Shown here: positions 34,398 to 43,365 of the stretch, in pieces | How the letters are laid out: the number at the start of each line of letters is the position of its first letter | Position numbering within the stretch: the stretch's first letter is position 1 | From: Candidatus Dormiibacterota bacterium | GTDB taxonomy: Bacteria > Chloroflexota > Dormibacteria > Aeolococcales > Aeolococcaceae | DNA length: 48,975 nucleotides | Direction of reading: 5' to 3' | NCBI GenBank assembly: GCA_019245575.1 | Contig: JAFARE010000037.1 | Coordinates: forward strand, 1 to 48,975 | Made by a program: the position numbers and the translations under genes | The notes under the pieces: model-generated | The model's input: only the letters and a program-made list of their open reading frames with translations | What the model was told of the DNA's origin: nothing | Databases searched by the model: none

Positions 34398-35387
34398 GGC
34401 GGCGGCCACCTCGCCGCGGCTGACGGCCATCATGCGGTCGATCGCGCGCCGAGCGCGCGCCGCGACCGCGGGATCGACCGTGACGCGCGGCTGCATGCGT
34501 TCCAGCGATGCCGCGACCTTCTCCAGCGTGATCATCTTCATGTACCCGCAGACGGCGGCATCGGACGCCGGCAGGAAGCGCTTCTGCGGCGCGAGCTGCT
34601 GCATGCGATGGATGATCCCGACCTCGGTGGCGACGATGAACGTCGACGCCGGCGACGCTGCGGCGCGCCGCACCATCCCCTCGGTTGACGTGACCACGGT
34701 GGCCGGGCCGCCGATGTCACCCGAGGACATGCGGTACATCGTCGACGACGTGCAGCCGCACTCCGGGTGGATCAGCAGCTCCGCATCGGGATGGAGCCGC
34801 CGCTCCGCATCGAGCTGTTGCGGCTCGATGCCGGCATGCACATGGCACTCGCCCATCCACACGTGCATGCGGCGGCCGGTCACCCTTTCGAGGTGCGCAC
34901 CCAGGAACATGTCGGGGCAGAAGAGGATCTCGCGATCCTCGGGGATGCTGCGGATCACGGCCTCAGCATTGGACGACGTGCAGCAGTAGTCGGACTCCGC
35001 CTTCACCTCGGCGGTCGTGTTGACGTACGAGACAACGACCGCGCCGGGGTGCTGACGCTTCCACTCGCGCAGCTGCTCAGCGGTGATCGTCGCGGCCAGC
35101 GAGCAACCCGCGTCGAGATCCGGCAGCAGCACCGTCTTGTCCGGCGAGAGGATCGCCGCGGTCTCGGCCATGAAGTGCACGCCGCAGAACACGATGACGT
35201 CGGCGCTCGTGCTCGCCGCCTGCTGCGACAGACCCAGCGAGTCGCCGACGTAGTCGGCCACGTCCTGCACCTCGGGCAGCTGATAGTTGTGCGCGAGGAT
35301 CACCGCGTTGCGCTCGCGCCGCAGCCGCGCGACGCGATCAACCAGCTCCTGCCGGGTCGTCGTCTGGGGTGTGATCGCGACCGTCAC
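34395..35387 (-). CDS. nadA: quinolinate synthase
   Basis: A 330-residue [4Fe-4S] enzyme that condenses iminoaspartate and dihydroxyacetone phosphate to quinolinate in de novo NAD synthesis. The cluster cysteines align as Cys95 (LDAGCSLA), Cys181 (GECHVHAG) and Cys280 (AAVCGYM); the HNYQLPEVQDVADYVGDSLGLS substrate region (shown as HNYQLPEVQ) is intact. GTG at 35387 is used: the ATG at 35404 is not in frame. A strong extended -10 promoter and a palindromic operator lie upstream. nadB and nadC are not in the window. glpK follows 12 bp downstream. Confidence 0.95.
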   Translation of the reverse strand: MTVAITPQTTTRQELVDRVARLRRERNAVILAHNYQLPEVQDVADYVGDSLGLSQQAASTSADVIVFCGVHFMAETAAILSPDKTVLLPDLDAGCSLAATITAEQLREWKRQHPGAVVVSYVNTTAEVKAESDYCCTSSNAEAVIRSIPEDREILFCPDMFLGAHLERVTGRRMHVWMGECHVHAGIEPQQLDAERRLHPDAELLIHPECGCTSSTMYRMSSGDIGGPATVVTSTEGMVRRAAASPASTFIVATEVGIIHRMQQLAPQKRFLPASDAAVCGYMKMITLEKVAASLERMQPRVTVDPAVAARARRAIDRMMAVSRGEVAAA

Positions 35388-35430
35388 GCGCTGGCGAACT
35401 CCATTGGCACGTCTGGCGCTTCCATGGTTT

Positions 35431-35460
35431 AGGTCAGATTGACCTTAGCAGAGTATAGCA
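35431..35460 (-). promoter_or_regulatory. nadA promoter with palindromic operator
   Basis: TGCTATACT at 35460-35452 is an extended -10 (TGN then TATACT). Just downstream, 35445-35431 is the perfect palindrome AGGTCA-N3-TGACCT, covering the expected transcription start, so a repressor bound there would block initiation. Control by NAD status through such a site is an inference; the regulator is not identified. Confidence 0.65.
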
Positions 35461-35503
35461 GCCTTCAGGAGGCGCAGCGGACCGGAGCGTTGGCACTTGA
35501 GCG

Positions 35504-35629
35504 GGGGGACACACACGTTCGCGGCGAGTTCCCGTAGCAGCGAGGCCGAGCGCCACGATGCCGAAGGCTCGCTACTGCGCGAGGCCGAGCGCGGAGGGGT
35601 GTTTGAGCAAGCGGACGTGTGTGTCCCCC
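35504..35629. repeat. structured inverted-repeat element 2 at the lipoprotein 3' end
   Basis: Outer arms 35504-35522 and 35611-35629 pair over 19 bp with a single G-T wobble; the outer 15 bp are perfect. Inside lie weaker hairpins and two direct 14-bp copies at 35540-35553 and 35579-35592, 39 bp apart. One arm encodes the last 18 residues of the minus-strand lipoprotein. It may also end the Mce-locus transcript, as no other terminator is seen before nadA. See also element 1. Confidence 0.8.
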
Positions 35630-36165
35630 GGCGCCAAGACCACGAGTCTCGGCGTCTGCTGCGCCTCCTGCTGCAACGATTGGAAGTCACTCTCCTTCCA
35701 CGAGGAGCCGGCGCGCACGAAGGCTTCGTCCAATCGCAGTGATGTTCCGACGGTCGGATCGCTGTGGTCGACGCTGCCGTCGGGCTTGAGGTAGTCGTCG
35801 CGCACCACCGTCATTGTCACGTGCACGTGCAGCGGCGCATCCCCGCACCCCGCGCTGAGGATGATCAGCTGATCGAGGTGGTCGACCTCGCGCTCGGTGA
35901 GATGGGGTTGCACCAGCGTCGTCTGCACGTACTGCTGGATGAGCCCGAGCGCGCTGCCCGTGGCAACGGTGGTCAGACCCGCGTGTTTCGGGTCGAGCAC
36001 GATCGCGTTCAGCCGCTGGTCGACGGATGTCCATATCGACTCCGCCTGCGACTGCGAGACACATCCGCCCTGCGCCGGCTGCGACGCTGCCGCGCTCGAC
36101 GGTGCGCCCGCGCTGCATCCCGTCAGCGCCAGCGCGGCGACGCCGATCACCGCGGCGCGCGTCAT
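35572..36165 (-). CDS. secreted lipoprotein of the Mce locus
   Basis: A 197-residue lipoprotein with signal MTRAAVIGVAALAL and lipobox LTGC (Cys17), an Ala/Ser/Pro linker, then a small domain containing SGCGD-like AGCGDAPLHVHVTMTVVRDDY. The C-terminal tail (about the last 18 residues, from GDTHVRLL onward) is encoded by the inverted-repeat arm, so it is probably an acquired tail. No known fold was recognised. The start is an ATG overlapping the stop of the YIP1-like gene (ATGA). Its place downstream of the Mce genes suggests a surface accessory of that system. Confidence 0.78.
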   Translation of the reverse strand: MTRAAVIGVAALALTGCSAGAPSSAAASQPAQGGCVSQSQAESIWTSVDQRLNAIVLDPKHAGLTTVATGSALGLIQQYVQTTLVQPHLTEREVDHLDQLIILSAGCGDAPLHVHVTMTVVRDDYLKPDGSVDHSDPTVGTSLRLDEAFVRAGSSWKESDFQSLQQEAQQTPRLVVLAPGDTHVRLLKHPSALGLAQ

Positions 36166-36740
36166 ATCACGTGCGCGGCGTGCAGCGCTCCCAGTGCGAA
36201 CAGCACGATCACGAGGGCCGTCGTCAAGACCGCGATGGGCAGCAGCGCGAAGGCGAACGCGTTGAGCGCGGGGACGTCGTACACCTCCTGCACGGCGATG
36301 ACGTTGAGCGCGAGGAACCAGCCCAGCACCGGCAGCGTCAGCCACGCGAGGCCGGAGCTGAGCGACCCGCCGCCGGCCCCACCGAACCGCAGGGCAAGAG
36401 CTTCGACAAGCGACAGCAGCGCGTACGCGATCCACGTGGGGAACGTGTAGCCGCTCACGGCCAGAAACGGCCCGCGACGGCCCCTGCGCCCGAGCGTTGC
36501 CGCAGCGGCGTCCACCAGCCACGCCTGCAGCGCCCAGTACAGGAAGAAGAGCGCGGGCAGCAGCAGGGCCACGATGAGGCCGGAGCCGGACCCGCCCGCG
36601 ATCGCGTTCGCCGCGACCGCGATCCCCAGCGACGCGAGACCTCCAATGGCCACGGCGGTCGCTCCGCCGCCGAGCCGAGCCGTCTCGGACAGGCCGGCGA
36701 TCGCCCGCCGGGGCCGCGCCACGACGTCGAGCAGGACCAC
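36162..36740 (-). CDS. YIP1-like membrane protein
   Basis: A 192-residue protein with about five TM segments and the YTFPTWIAYALLSLVEAL segment, similar to bacterial YIP1-domain proteins. The opening VVARPRRAIAGL is also typical of that family. Role unknown. The start at 36740 is a GTG 14 bp after the stop of the MMPL gene; the stop overlaps the lipoprotein start by 4 bp. Its position in the Mce operon suggests a link to lipid handling, but this is not shown. Confidence 0.75.
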   Translation of the reverse strand: MVLLDVVARPRRAIAGLSETARLGGGATAVAIGGLASLGIAVAANAIAGGSGSGLIVALLLPALFFLYWALQAWLVDAAAATLGRRGRRGPFLAVSGYTFPTWIAYALLSLVEALALRFGGAGGGSLSSGLAWLTLPVLGWFLALNVIAVQEVYDVPALNAFAFALLPIAVLTTALVIVLFALGALHAAHVI

Positions 36741-36754
36741 CGCAGCCGGCGAGC

Positions 36755-39700
36755 TCAGCGGCGGCGGCGCTTGCGGCCCGAGACCCCTGGCCGGCGCGGC
36801 GGCGGCGGGGCCGCCTCGGGCTCCGGCTGCGTCTCCGCCGCCTCGGCGCGCTGGGGCCGGCGCCGGCCGGACACCCCGGGCAGCCGGCGCGGGCTCGCCA
36901 CGGGCGCGCCGGTGGGCGCGGGCTCGGTGGTCGCTTCCGGTGCCGGCTCCACGGGCACTGCCGGGGCGGCCTCCGTGGCCACCGGCGCGGGCTCGGAATC
37001 CGCCCCCCGTGGTCGCCTTGCGCGGGCTGCGCGCGCCGGCTGCGGCTGCGCGGCGGAAGCAGGCGCCGCCGCGGTGGCGGCCATCGGGGAGCTGCGCTCC
37101 AGGGCGACCGCAACCGGCAGCATCACGTAGAACACCGCAGCCACGGCGAGGGCCAGGTCGATCACGACGGCGAGCCCGAAATCGGCCACCAGGGGCAGCG
37201 AGTTGGGGAACAGCCCGCTGACCGCGAGCACGGCGAACCCGGCGCCCAGGGTGAGGGCGGACACGCGGATCGCGCGGCCCACGCCGGCCACCGCGGCGCC
37301 GGCGGCGGCGTCAGGGTCGAGCCCACGCCGGCGCTCCTCGTAGAAGCGGCCCAGCAGCACCACGCCGAACTCCGTCCCCAGCGCGACCACGAGCGCGCCC
37401 AGCACCACCGTGAGCGGGTTGAGCGATCCCAGCGTGTCTCCGACGCCACCCGGGATCCTGCCCAGGAGCAGCACGACGAGCGGCGCCCATCCTGCGGCCA
37501 GCGCCGTGGGCAGGAGCGGCAGGAGCGCCCGGCGCGGGCTGCGGTAGATGACGAACAGGGCGAGGGCAACGAGAAGCAGCGGCACGAGGTTCAGCACGTA
37601 CGAGCGGTTGACCAGGTTGTCGTACGCGGTCGTGGCGAGCACGGCGAGCCCGGTGGGCGCCGCGGTCATCCCGTTGGGTGCCCCGGCCACGTCGCCGCGG
37701 AGGGCGTCGACGAGCTTGGCCTGGTCGGCCACCGAGTTCGTGTGCACGCCGATCGCGATGCGCCCCGCGTCCGGCGATATCGGCGTCGTGTCCTTGGCGA
37801 GGAACCGCTGCTGGTACTCGTCCACGGCGGGGCACGGCAGCGTGTCCGGGCCGATGTTCATCACCAGCGTGCGCGACAGGAGCGGGAACAGCCGCAGGTC
37901 GCAGAGGAAACGCGTCTGCGTGGCGGTGGAGGTCGAGGGCGATGGTGCTGCGGACGCCGACGGCGTGGTCACCGGGGTGGGGATGGGGGTGCCGGCACCG
38001 GAGCTCCCTGCCGGCGACGGCGTCGTGGTCGCGGCGGCCTCGCGGGCGACCACGTCGTCGGCCAGCTCGGCGGGCGGCGCGATGCTGCGGGCGGCGGTTG
38101 GCGACGCGCTCGCCGGACCCGAGGCGCCGGTTGAGGGCGAGCCCGACGGCGATGCCGAGGCTGACGGCGACGGGCTCGGGGACGGCGACGGCGCCGGCGT
38201 GCCGGACGACGGGGCGCACTGCGCGGCAGAGCTGCCCGAGGATCCCGACCCGGATGCGATGACGTAGTCACCGATCGACGTGGCCTGCGCGACCGTGTCG
38301 GCGTGCTCGGTGCGGATCACCGACGCGAGGCTGCACTGCCATTCGACGTTGAGCGGGTTGCCCGTCTGCGAGTTGATCGGGCCGGTGGCGACGTTGCCGT
38401 GCAGGTACACGTCGATCTCGTTCGTGTAGCCCGTCTCGGCCTGCACCACGTTGATGTCCTTGAGCTCCTGCAGCGACGGTGACACCAATGCCTGCACGTC
38501 GGTCTGCACCGGAACCACATGCAGCAGCGCCCAGCCGCCGAGCGCGAGGACGCCGGCCAGCGCCACGACACCGCGCCAGTTGTCGGCGATCGCGAGCGTG
38601 CGGCTCAGCCGGCGCTGATCCCTCGCGTTCGGTGTCGACTCCTCAGCACCGGCGGGGATGGGCGTGCGCCCGTCGGACCACACCGCCAGCGGCAGCGCGA
38701 CGAAGAGCCCGCCGAGCCACGCCAGCACGACGCCGCCGCAGAGAACCAGCGCGAACTCGGCCACCAGCGGCACCGCGACGAGCGGCCCCCAGTCGATGCC
38801 GCCCACCACCGCGAGCGCGGCCAGACCCACCAGCGTCGACACCGCGGCGATCAGCGTTGCCCCCGCCGTGTTGCTCAGCACCAGCCCCAGCGCCTCCGAT
38901 GCCGCCACTCCACGGCCTCGCTCCTCCGCGTAGCGCGCCACCAGCTGGACGGCGTAGTCCACGCCCAGCCCCACAAGCACCGGCACCCCCGCAAGCACTG
39001 CAGGAGTTATGGACGTTCCTGTCAAAAGCGAGAGGCCGATCGTGAGGACCGTGGCCGCCAGCGCCGCGAGGAGCGGCCAGACGCGTCCGCGCACGCGGAA
39101 TGTCCCCACGAGGAGCAGCAGCATCACGAGCAGCGCGACCGGGAAGAGGATGATGAGCAGCGCGGTCATCGAGTTGACCACGCCGTGGCCCAGCAGCGGT
39201 GCGCCGGCCATGACCGACACGAGGTGCGCATCCTTGAAGGCGCTGTTGCACGCCGCATCCTGCTGCGGCGTGGCGCCGCCGCACTCCGTCGGCGCCAGCG
39301 GTCCCAGCGCCTGCAGGTTGGCGCGCGACGCCGGCGACAGCGACTGCGTGTACGAATCAGCGGCCACGCCGTGGGCCAGCTCGCTGTTGAGCTTGTCGCG
39401 CAGCGATGCAAGCGCGTTCTGGTCGCCGACGTACTGCGGCTTCAGCCGGATGGTGACGATCTGATACGAGTCGCCACCCGGGGTCGGCGGTGGCAGGATC
39501 GCCGCCCACTGTGGCTTGGGACCGCAGAACTGCCCCGCGCCGATGACGGGGCAGTTGGGCAGGTCGAGCAGAGTCCGCTCGAAGAACACCTGGCAGCTCG
39601 GCTGGATCTGCAGCAGCGTCGCGATCTGGTCGCTGCAGTCACCGTACGACGCCGCGACGCGCGCGAAGAACTGCGCGGCGGCCGTGTTGTTCGGCGAGTT

Positions 39701-40375
39701 TCCCGGACCGGCGAGGTATTCGGCCCACAGCGGCGGCACCGGGTCCGCCGCGGCGGCGGCGTCGGCGGCGCGCTCTCGCGAGTCGAGCACCTTGTCGCCG
39801 TTCTTCTGCACGTATGCCGCGCGCGCGTTGTGCGCGTCGCTGGCGGCCTTGACGACGTACCCCTCGAGCAGCGTCGTGGCGTTGCTGATGTCGCTCTGCA
39901 ATCGCTGCTGCAGCTGCTGCTGGCTCAACCCGGAGCTGTTGAAGAGCACGTCCGTCTCGGCGATGAAGTACGGGTACTCGGCGAGCACCTTGCTCACCTC
40001 CGACACCGCCGCCTGACGCAGTGACCCGGCGATCGTCCCCGGCCCCAGCACGGACGCGACCCGCTGGTCATGCGCCAGGTCGATCTCCAGCGCGCCGAGG
40101 CGCTCCAGGTTGTGCTCGAGGTACGGCGCGGTGGGGTTGTGCGCGGTGAACACGAGCACGATCGGGTCGGAGCCGAACTGCTGCGCGAAGCTCGCGTACG
40201 TCTGTCCGGCACTGGAGCTGCTGCCGACGAGCAGCGACTGTCCCGCGTCGATGCCGAAGCGCAGCAGACCCAGCGCGCCGAGCGCCCCGATGAGCAGGGC
40301 CACGACGGCAACCGTCAGCGGCCGGCGCGAGATGGGTGTGGCCAGCCGCAGCACGAGGTCGCGCCAGCGCGTCAC
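36755..40375 (-). CDS. MMPL/RND-family transporter of the Mce locus
   Basis: A 1206-residue RND protein in the Mce operon. The N-terminal TM is followed by a large extracytoplasmic domain with several Cys (about 240-400), then five TM segments with GLGVDYAVQLVARYAEE, then a second loop domain that includes a Pro/Ser/Ala/Gly-rich insert (about 705-820), then the final TM block with GTEFGVVLLGRFYEE. The two D/E-Y/F-x-x-x-L-x-x-R motifs mark TM4/TM10. The Ala/Pro/Arg-rich C-terminal tail of about 115 residues is probably cytoplasmic. The GTG start at 40375 is 36 bp after the last Mce gene. Coupling to Mce suggests lipid transfer across the envelope. Confidence 0.88.
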   Translation of the reverse strand: MTRWRDLVLRLATPISRRPLTVAVVALLIGALGALGLLRFGIDAGQSLLVGSSSSAGQTYASFAQQFGSDPIVLVFTAHNPTAPYLEHNLERLGALEIDLAHDQRVASVLGPGTIAGSLRQAAVSEVSKVLAEYPYFIAETDVLFNSSGLSQQQLQQRLQSDISNATTLLEGYVVKAASDAHNARAAYVQKNGDKVLDSRERAADAAAAADPVPPLWAEYLAGPGNSPNNTAAAQFFARVAASYGDCSDQIATLLQIQPSCQVFFERTLLDLPNCPVIGAGQFCGPKPQWAAILPPPTPGGDSYQIVTIRLKPQYVGDQNALASLRDKLNSELAHGVAADSYTQSLSPASRANLQALGPLAPTECGGATPQQDAACNSAFKDAHLVSVMAGAPLLGHGVVNSMTALLIILFPVALLVMLLLLVGTFRVRGRVWPLLAALAATVLTIGLSLLTGTSITPAVLAGVPVLVGLGVDYAVQLVARYAEERGRGVAASEALGLVLSNTAGATLIAAVSTLVGLAALAVVGGIDWGPLVAVPLVAEFALVLCGGVVLAWLGGLFVALPLAVWSDGRTPIPAGAEESTPNARDQRRLSRTLAIADNWRGVVALAGVLALGGWALLHVVPVQTDVQALVSPSLQELKDINVVQAETGYTNEIDVYLHGNVATGPINSQTGNPLNVEWQCSLASVIRTEHADTVAQATSIGDYVIASGSGSSGSSAAQCAPSSGTPAPSPSPSPSPSASASPSGSPSTGASGPASASPTAARSIAPPAELADDVVAREAAATTTPSPAGSSGAGTPIPTPVTTPSASAAPSPSTSTATQTRFLCDLRLFPLLSRTLVMNIGPDTLPCPAVDEYQQRFLAKDTTPISPDAGRIAIGVHTNSVADQAKLVDALRGDVAGAPNGMTAAPTGLAVLATTAYDNLVNRSYVLNLVPLLLVALALFVIYRSPRRALLPLLPTALAAGWAPLVVLLLGRIPGGVGDTLGSLNPLTVVLGALVVALGTEFGVVLLGRFYEERRRGLDPDAAAGAAVAGVGRAIRVSALTLGAGFAVLAVSGLFPNSLPLVADFGLAVVIDLALAVAAVFYVMLPVAVALERSSPMAATAAAPASAAQPQPARAARARRPRGADSEPAPVATEAAPAVPVEPAPEATTEPAPTGAPVASPRRLPGVSGRRRPQRAEAAETQPEPEAAPPPPRRPGVSGRKRRRR

Positions 40376-40411
40376 GCCAGGATCATGCCGCAGGCAGGGC
40401 TGCTTGAGGCT

Positions 40412-41788
40412 CTACGAGGCGAGGAAGGAACCGAAGCCGTTGAGCTCGTCGCCGGCATTCAGGGCCGGGCCAGGAGACGAGCGGTCGGCGATGCCGGTCG
40501 AGATGCAGATCGGCTGCTGCGGCAGCTGCACCGGGACGGGGAGCTGGATCGGCAGCGGTGGCAGCAGGATCGGGATGCAGATCTGCGGCAGGCCGGGGAT
40601 CGGCGGCAGGTTGGGGATCGTGGGCGCGAAGTTGAACGTGCGCACGTGGAGGAAGTGCTGGCGCCCGTCGAGGTACATCGACGACGCGGCGCAGTGGTTG
40701 CCGCCCGACGGAGCGTTGCTCGTCACGGGTCCGGTCACCGGGCTCAGCGGCGAGAGCTGCGACGGCAGCGAGGCGCCCGCGGCGCACGGGTCCGAGTAGT
40801 AGAAGGCCGACGCAACGTTCTTGATCGCGCCGATGATGCCGGCCGTCACGTCCTGGTCCGCCGGGTTGCCCGGCTCGTGGCCGGTGAGGTTGGCGCCGAA
40901 CAGGCTCAGCAGGTACGTGAAGGTGTTGAGGCGGTCGATGGTGCCGCCCGGCTTGCCCAGGTCCTGGACGATCGTCTGGATGTTGCCCGCCTGGCCGCCG
41001 AGCGCGGTCTCCAGCTGACCCAGCGTGCTGTCGGCGTGGATCAGCAGCGACTCGAGATGGCTGGCGTTGGATGCGAACGCCTGGATGGTGGTCTCGCTGT
41101 TCGCCACCAGCTGGTCGAGCGGGGTCTGCGCGAAGTACGCGTTGAAGGCCTCGTCCTTCACCAGCATGTCGCTGAGCTGCGGAGCGACCTGGTCGATCGC
41201 CTTCACCGGCGTGTCGAGCGAGTGGGTGAGGTTGTTCGCAGCGGCGAACAGGTGGTTGACCTCGTCGCCCTTGCCGGCCGCGGCCTGGCCCAGCTCGACG
41301 ATGAAGGTGCGCAGGTTCTGCTGCTCCGGCGCCTGCAGGTCCTGCAGGATCGCGTCCAGGTCCACCGGCTGCACCGTCTGGTTCACCGTGATCGTGTCGC
41401 CGTCGTGCAGCGCCGGCGCAGACGTCGTGCCGGGCACGATCGCGATGTACTTGGGCCCGAACAGCCCGTGCGCGCGGAGATACACGGTGGCGTCGCGATG
41501 CACGTCGGAGTACCTCTCCTGGATCTGCAGCGTGGCCACCGAGATGTCGCCCTGGCCGGCGACGCTCTGCACCTCGCCCACCTTGACGCCGCCGATCTCC
41601 ACGCTCGCGTGCGGCGCCAGCGCGTCGGCGTTGGCCAGCTGCACGTGCAGCGTCATCACGGGGTTCCACGGCAGCGAGATCTGCGGCCCGGCGGGGATGC
41701 CGCTGATGAACACGCCGCACATGACGACGAACAGCACCAGCGCGGTGATCAGTCCGCTGTAGAACGGGTTCGCGCGCGGCCGGTGCAT
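40412..41788 (-). CDS. Mce protein, sixth in cluster
   Basis: A 458-residue Mce (MlaD-like) protein with an N-terminal TM helix (FYSGLITALVLFVVMCGVF) followed by the Mce domain (VEIGGVKVGEVQSV onward), a long helical region and a Pro/Ile/Leu-rich tail from about residue 385 with a few Cys. Mce proteins assemble as a hexameric or heterohexameric channel that carries lipids. It starts at 41788 with a TGATG junction to the gene before it. It ends 36 bp before the MMPL gene. Confidence 0.9.
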   Translation of the reverse strand: MHRPRANPFYSGLITALVLFVVMCGVFISGIPAGPQISLPWNPVMTLHVQLANADALAPHASVEIGGVKVGEVQSVAGQGDISVATLQIQERYSDVHRDATVYLRAHGLFGPKYIAIVPGTTSAPALHDGDTITVNQTVQPVDLDAILQDLQAPEQQNLRTFIVELGQAAAGKGDEVNHLFAAANNLTHSLDTPVKAIDQVAPQLSDMLVKDEAFNAYFAQTPLDQLVANSETTIQAFASNASHLESLLIHADSTLGQLETALGGQAGNIQTIVQDLGKPGGTIDRLNTFTYLLSLFGANLTGHEPGNPADQDVTAGIIGAIKNVASAFYYSDPCAAGASLPSQLSPLSPVTGPVTSNAPSGGNHCAASSMYLDGRQHFLHVRTFNFAPTIPNLPPIPGLPQICIPILLPPLPIQLPVPVQLPQQPICISTGIADRSSPGPALNAGDELNGFGSFLAS

Positions 41789-43365
41789 CAGCGATACCTC
41801 TCCGGGAAGGCGGCGGCGCCCGAGCCCGTGGTCACGGTGTCACTCGCGGTGGTGCCGGTGTGCGGCGACACGATGGCGCTGATGCCCGGGATGGGGATCG
41901 GCGTGGGCAGCGATGGCAGCGACGGCACCGAGAACGTTGGCGCGCCAGGGAGGGTGGGCGCTGGGCACGTCACGCCCGGCAGCGGGATGCACGGGGTCGG
42001 CACCGGCACCGGCAGCGAGCCGCAGAGCGGCGGCAGGCACGCGGGCGGCTGCGGGATCTGCTGGCACGACAGGCCGGGGATGCAGATGGAGGGACGCGGG
42101 AGCGGCGGCAGCTGCCCCAGGCCGGGGAGCGTGATGCCGCCACCCGGGAGCGAGGGGATGCAGATTGTCGTGCCGGGGAGACACGTGGTGCCGCCGGACG
42201 TGCTCCCGGTCGGCAGGCCCGGGATGCTGATGCCGCTGCTGGAGAGCCCGCAGATCTGCGACAGCAGGCCGCACGGGTCCACGCCGGCGACGTTCTGACG
42301 CAGGAAGAAGTTGCCCTGGTAGATCCCGTTCACGCTCGTGCCCGCGTCGCCCTGCGACGTCGCGCTGCCGATCTCGTAGATCAGGTCCAGCGCGGACTTC
42401 GCGGGAACGCCGCCGGTGCCGTTCTTGATGTCACTCGGCTCGATTCCCGCGGGCACCGTGTTGAACGACTTGGTCTGCGGGATGAGGTGCGCCAGCAGCG
42501 TGTTGAGGTTGGTGACGAACGGCGGGATCTGCTTCAGCGCGTTGTCCAGTGTCGCGGCGCTGCCGTTGTCCAACACGGCGTTGGTCGTGATGTTCAGCGT
42601 GTCGGTGTTGACGATGAATGCCTTGAGCGCCTTGCCGTCCTCCGAGGCCAGCGCCGCGTTGACGGTGTTGAGGCTGTCGATGACGCCCGCCAGGTCGTTG
42701 CGGCTGGCGTTCAGCTGGTCGGCGGTGACGCCGAGGTTGACGAGGATGTTGTTGAACTCGGGATCGCGCTTAACCAGCTCGCCGGTCGGCGTGGTGCTGT
42801 GCACGGACAGGTAGCTGAGGTCGGGCAGCAGCTGCTGCACCGTGCCCTCCTGGCCCTGCACGCCGGCCGCGGCGGTGCGGATCAGCTCGGTCAGCGCGTC
42901 GCGAGTCGGCTTGTCGAAGGTGTTGAGGATCTGGTCGAAGTCGACGACGGGCTTGGTCGACTGCAGGCCGATCACCGAGTTGTCGGTCAGCATCTGCGAC
43001 GAATGGCCGGGGTTGAGCTGGATGTACTTCTGGCCCAGCAGCGTCGCCAGGCGCACCTGCGCGGTCGTGTCCTTGGGCAGCGGCCAGTCGTTGCCGTCGA
43101 CGTGGAAGGTGATGTTGGTGTGGTCGCCGGCCGCCTTGATGGACACGACCTGGCCGACGAGGCGTCCCGCGATGCGCACGTCGCTGCCCACCGCCATGCT
43201 GTCCGCGTCGCTCACCTGGGCAGTCAGCGTCTTGGTGTCGGCCCACGGCGCGCCGTACTGCAGGTTGATCGTGGCCATCAGGCCGACCACCACCGCGATG
43301 AACACGCCGGCGAAGAAGCCGGCCACGAGCGGGTTGACGCGCGGACCGCGCCCGGTGCCGCTCAT
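41788..43365 (-). CDS. Mce protein, fifth in cluster, with Cys/Pro-rich tail
   Basis: A 525-residue Mce protein: N-terminal TM (VAGFFAGVFIAVVVGLM), Mce domain with SDVRIAGRLVGQVVSIKA, helical middle region, and a long C-terminal tail from about 370. The tail carries about ten Cys and many Pro/Gly/Ile (for example CLPGTTICIPSLP and CIPGLSCQQ), unlike the fourth and sixth members' tails in its number of Cys. Start 43365 overlaps the preceding stop by 4 bp (ATGA). Confidence 0.9.
   Translation of the reverse strand: MSGTGRGPRVNPLVAGFFAGVFIAVVVGLMATINLQYGAPWADTKTLTAQVSDADSMAVGSDVRIAGRLVGQVVSIKAAGDHTNITFHVDGNDWPLPKDTTAQVRLATLLGQKYIQLNPGHSSQMLTDNSVIGLQSTKPVVDFDQILNTFDKPTRDALTELIRTAAAGVQGQEGTVQQLLPDLSYLSVHSTTPTGELVKRDPEFNNILVNLGVTADQLNASRNDLAGVIDSLNTVNAALASEDGKALKAFIVNTDTLNITTNAVLDNGSAATLDNALKQIPPFVTNLNTLLAHLIPQTKSFNTVPAGIEPSDIKNGTGGVPAKSALDLIYEIGSATSQGDAGTSVNGIYQGNFFLRQNVAGVDPCGLLSQICGLSSSGISIPGLPTGSTSGGTTCLPGTTICIPSLPGGGITLPGLGQLPPLPRPSICIPGLSCQQIPQPPACLPPLCGSLPVPVPTPCIPLPGVTCPAPTLPGAPTFSVPSLPSLPTPIPIPGISAIVSPHTGTTASDTVTTGSGAAAFPERYR

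Noticed and set aside
38519-40024. 501-residue plus-strand ORF
   Set aside because: Antisense to the MMPL gene, Arg/Gln-rich low complexity.
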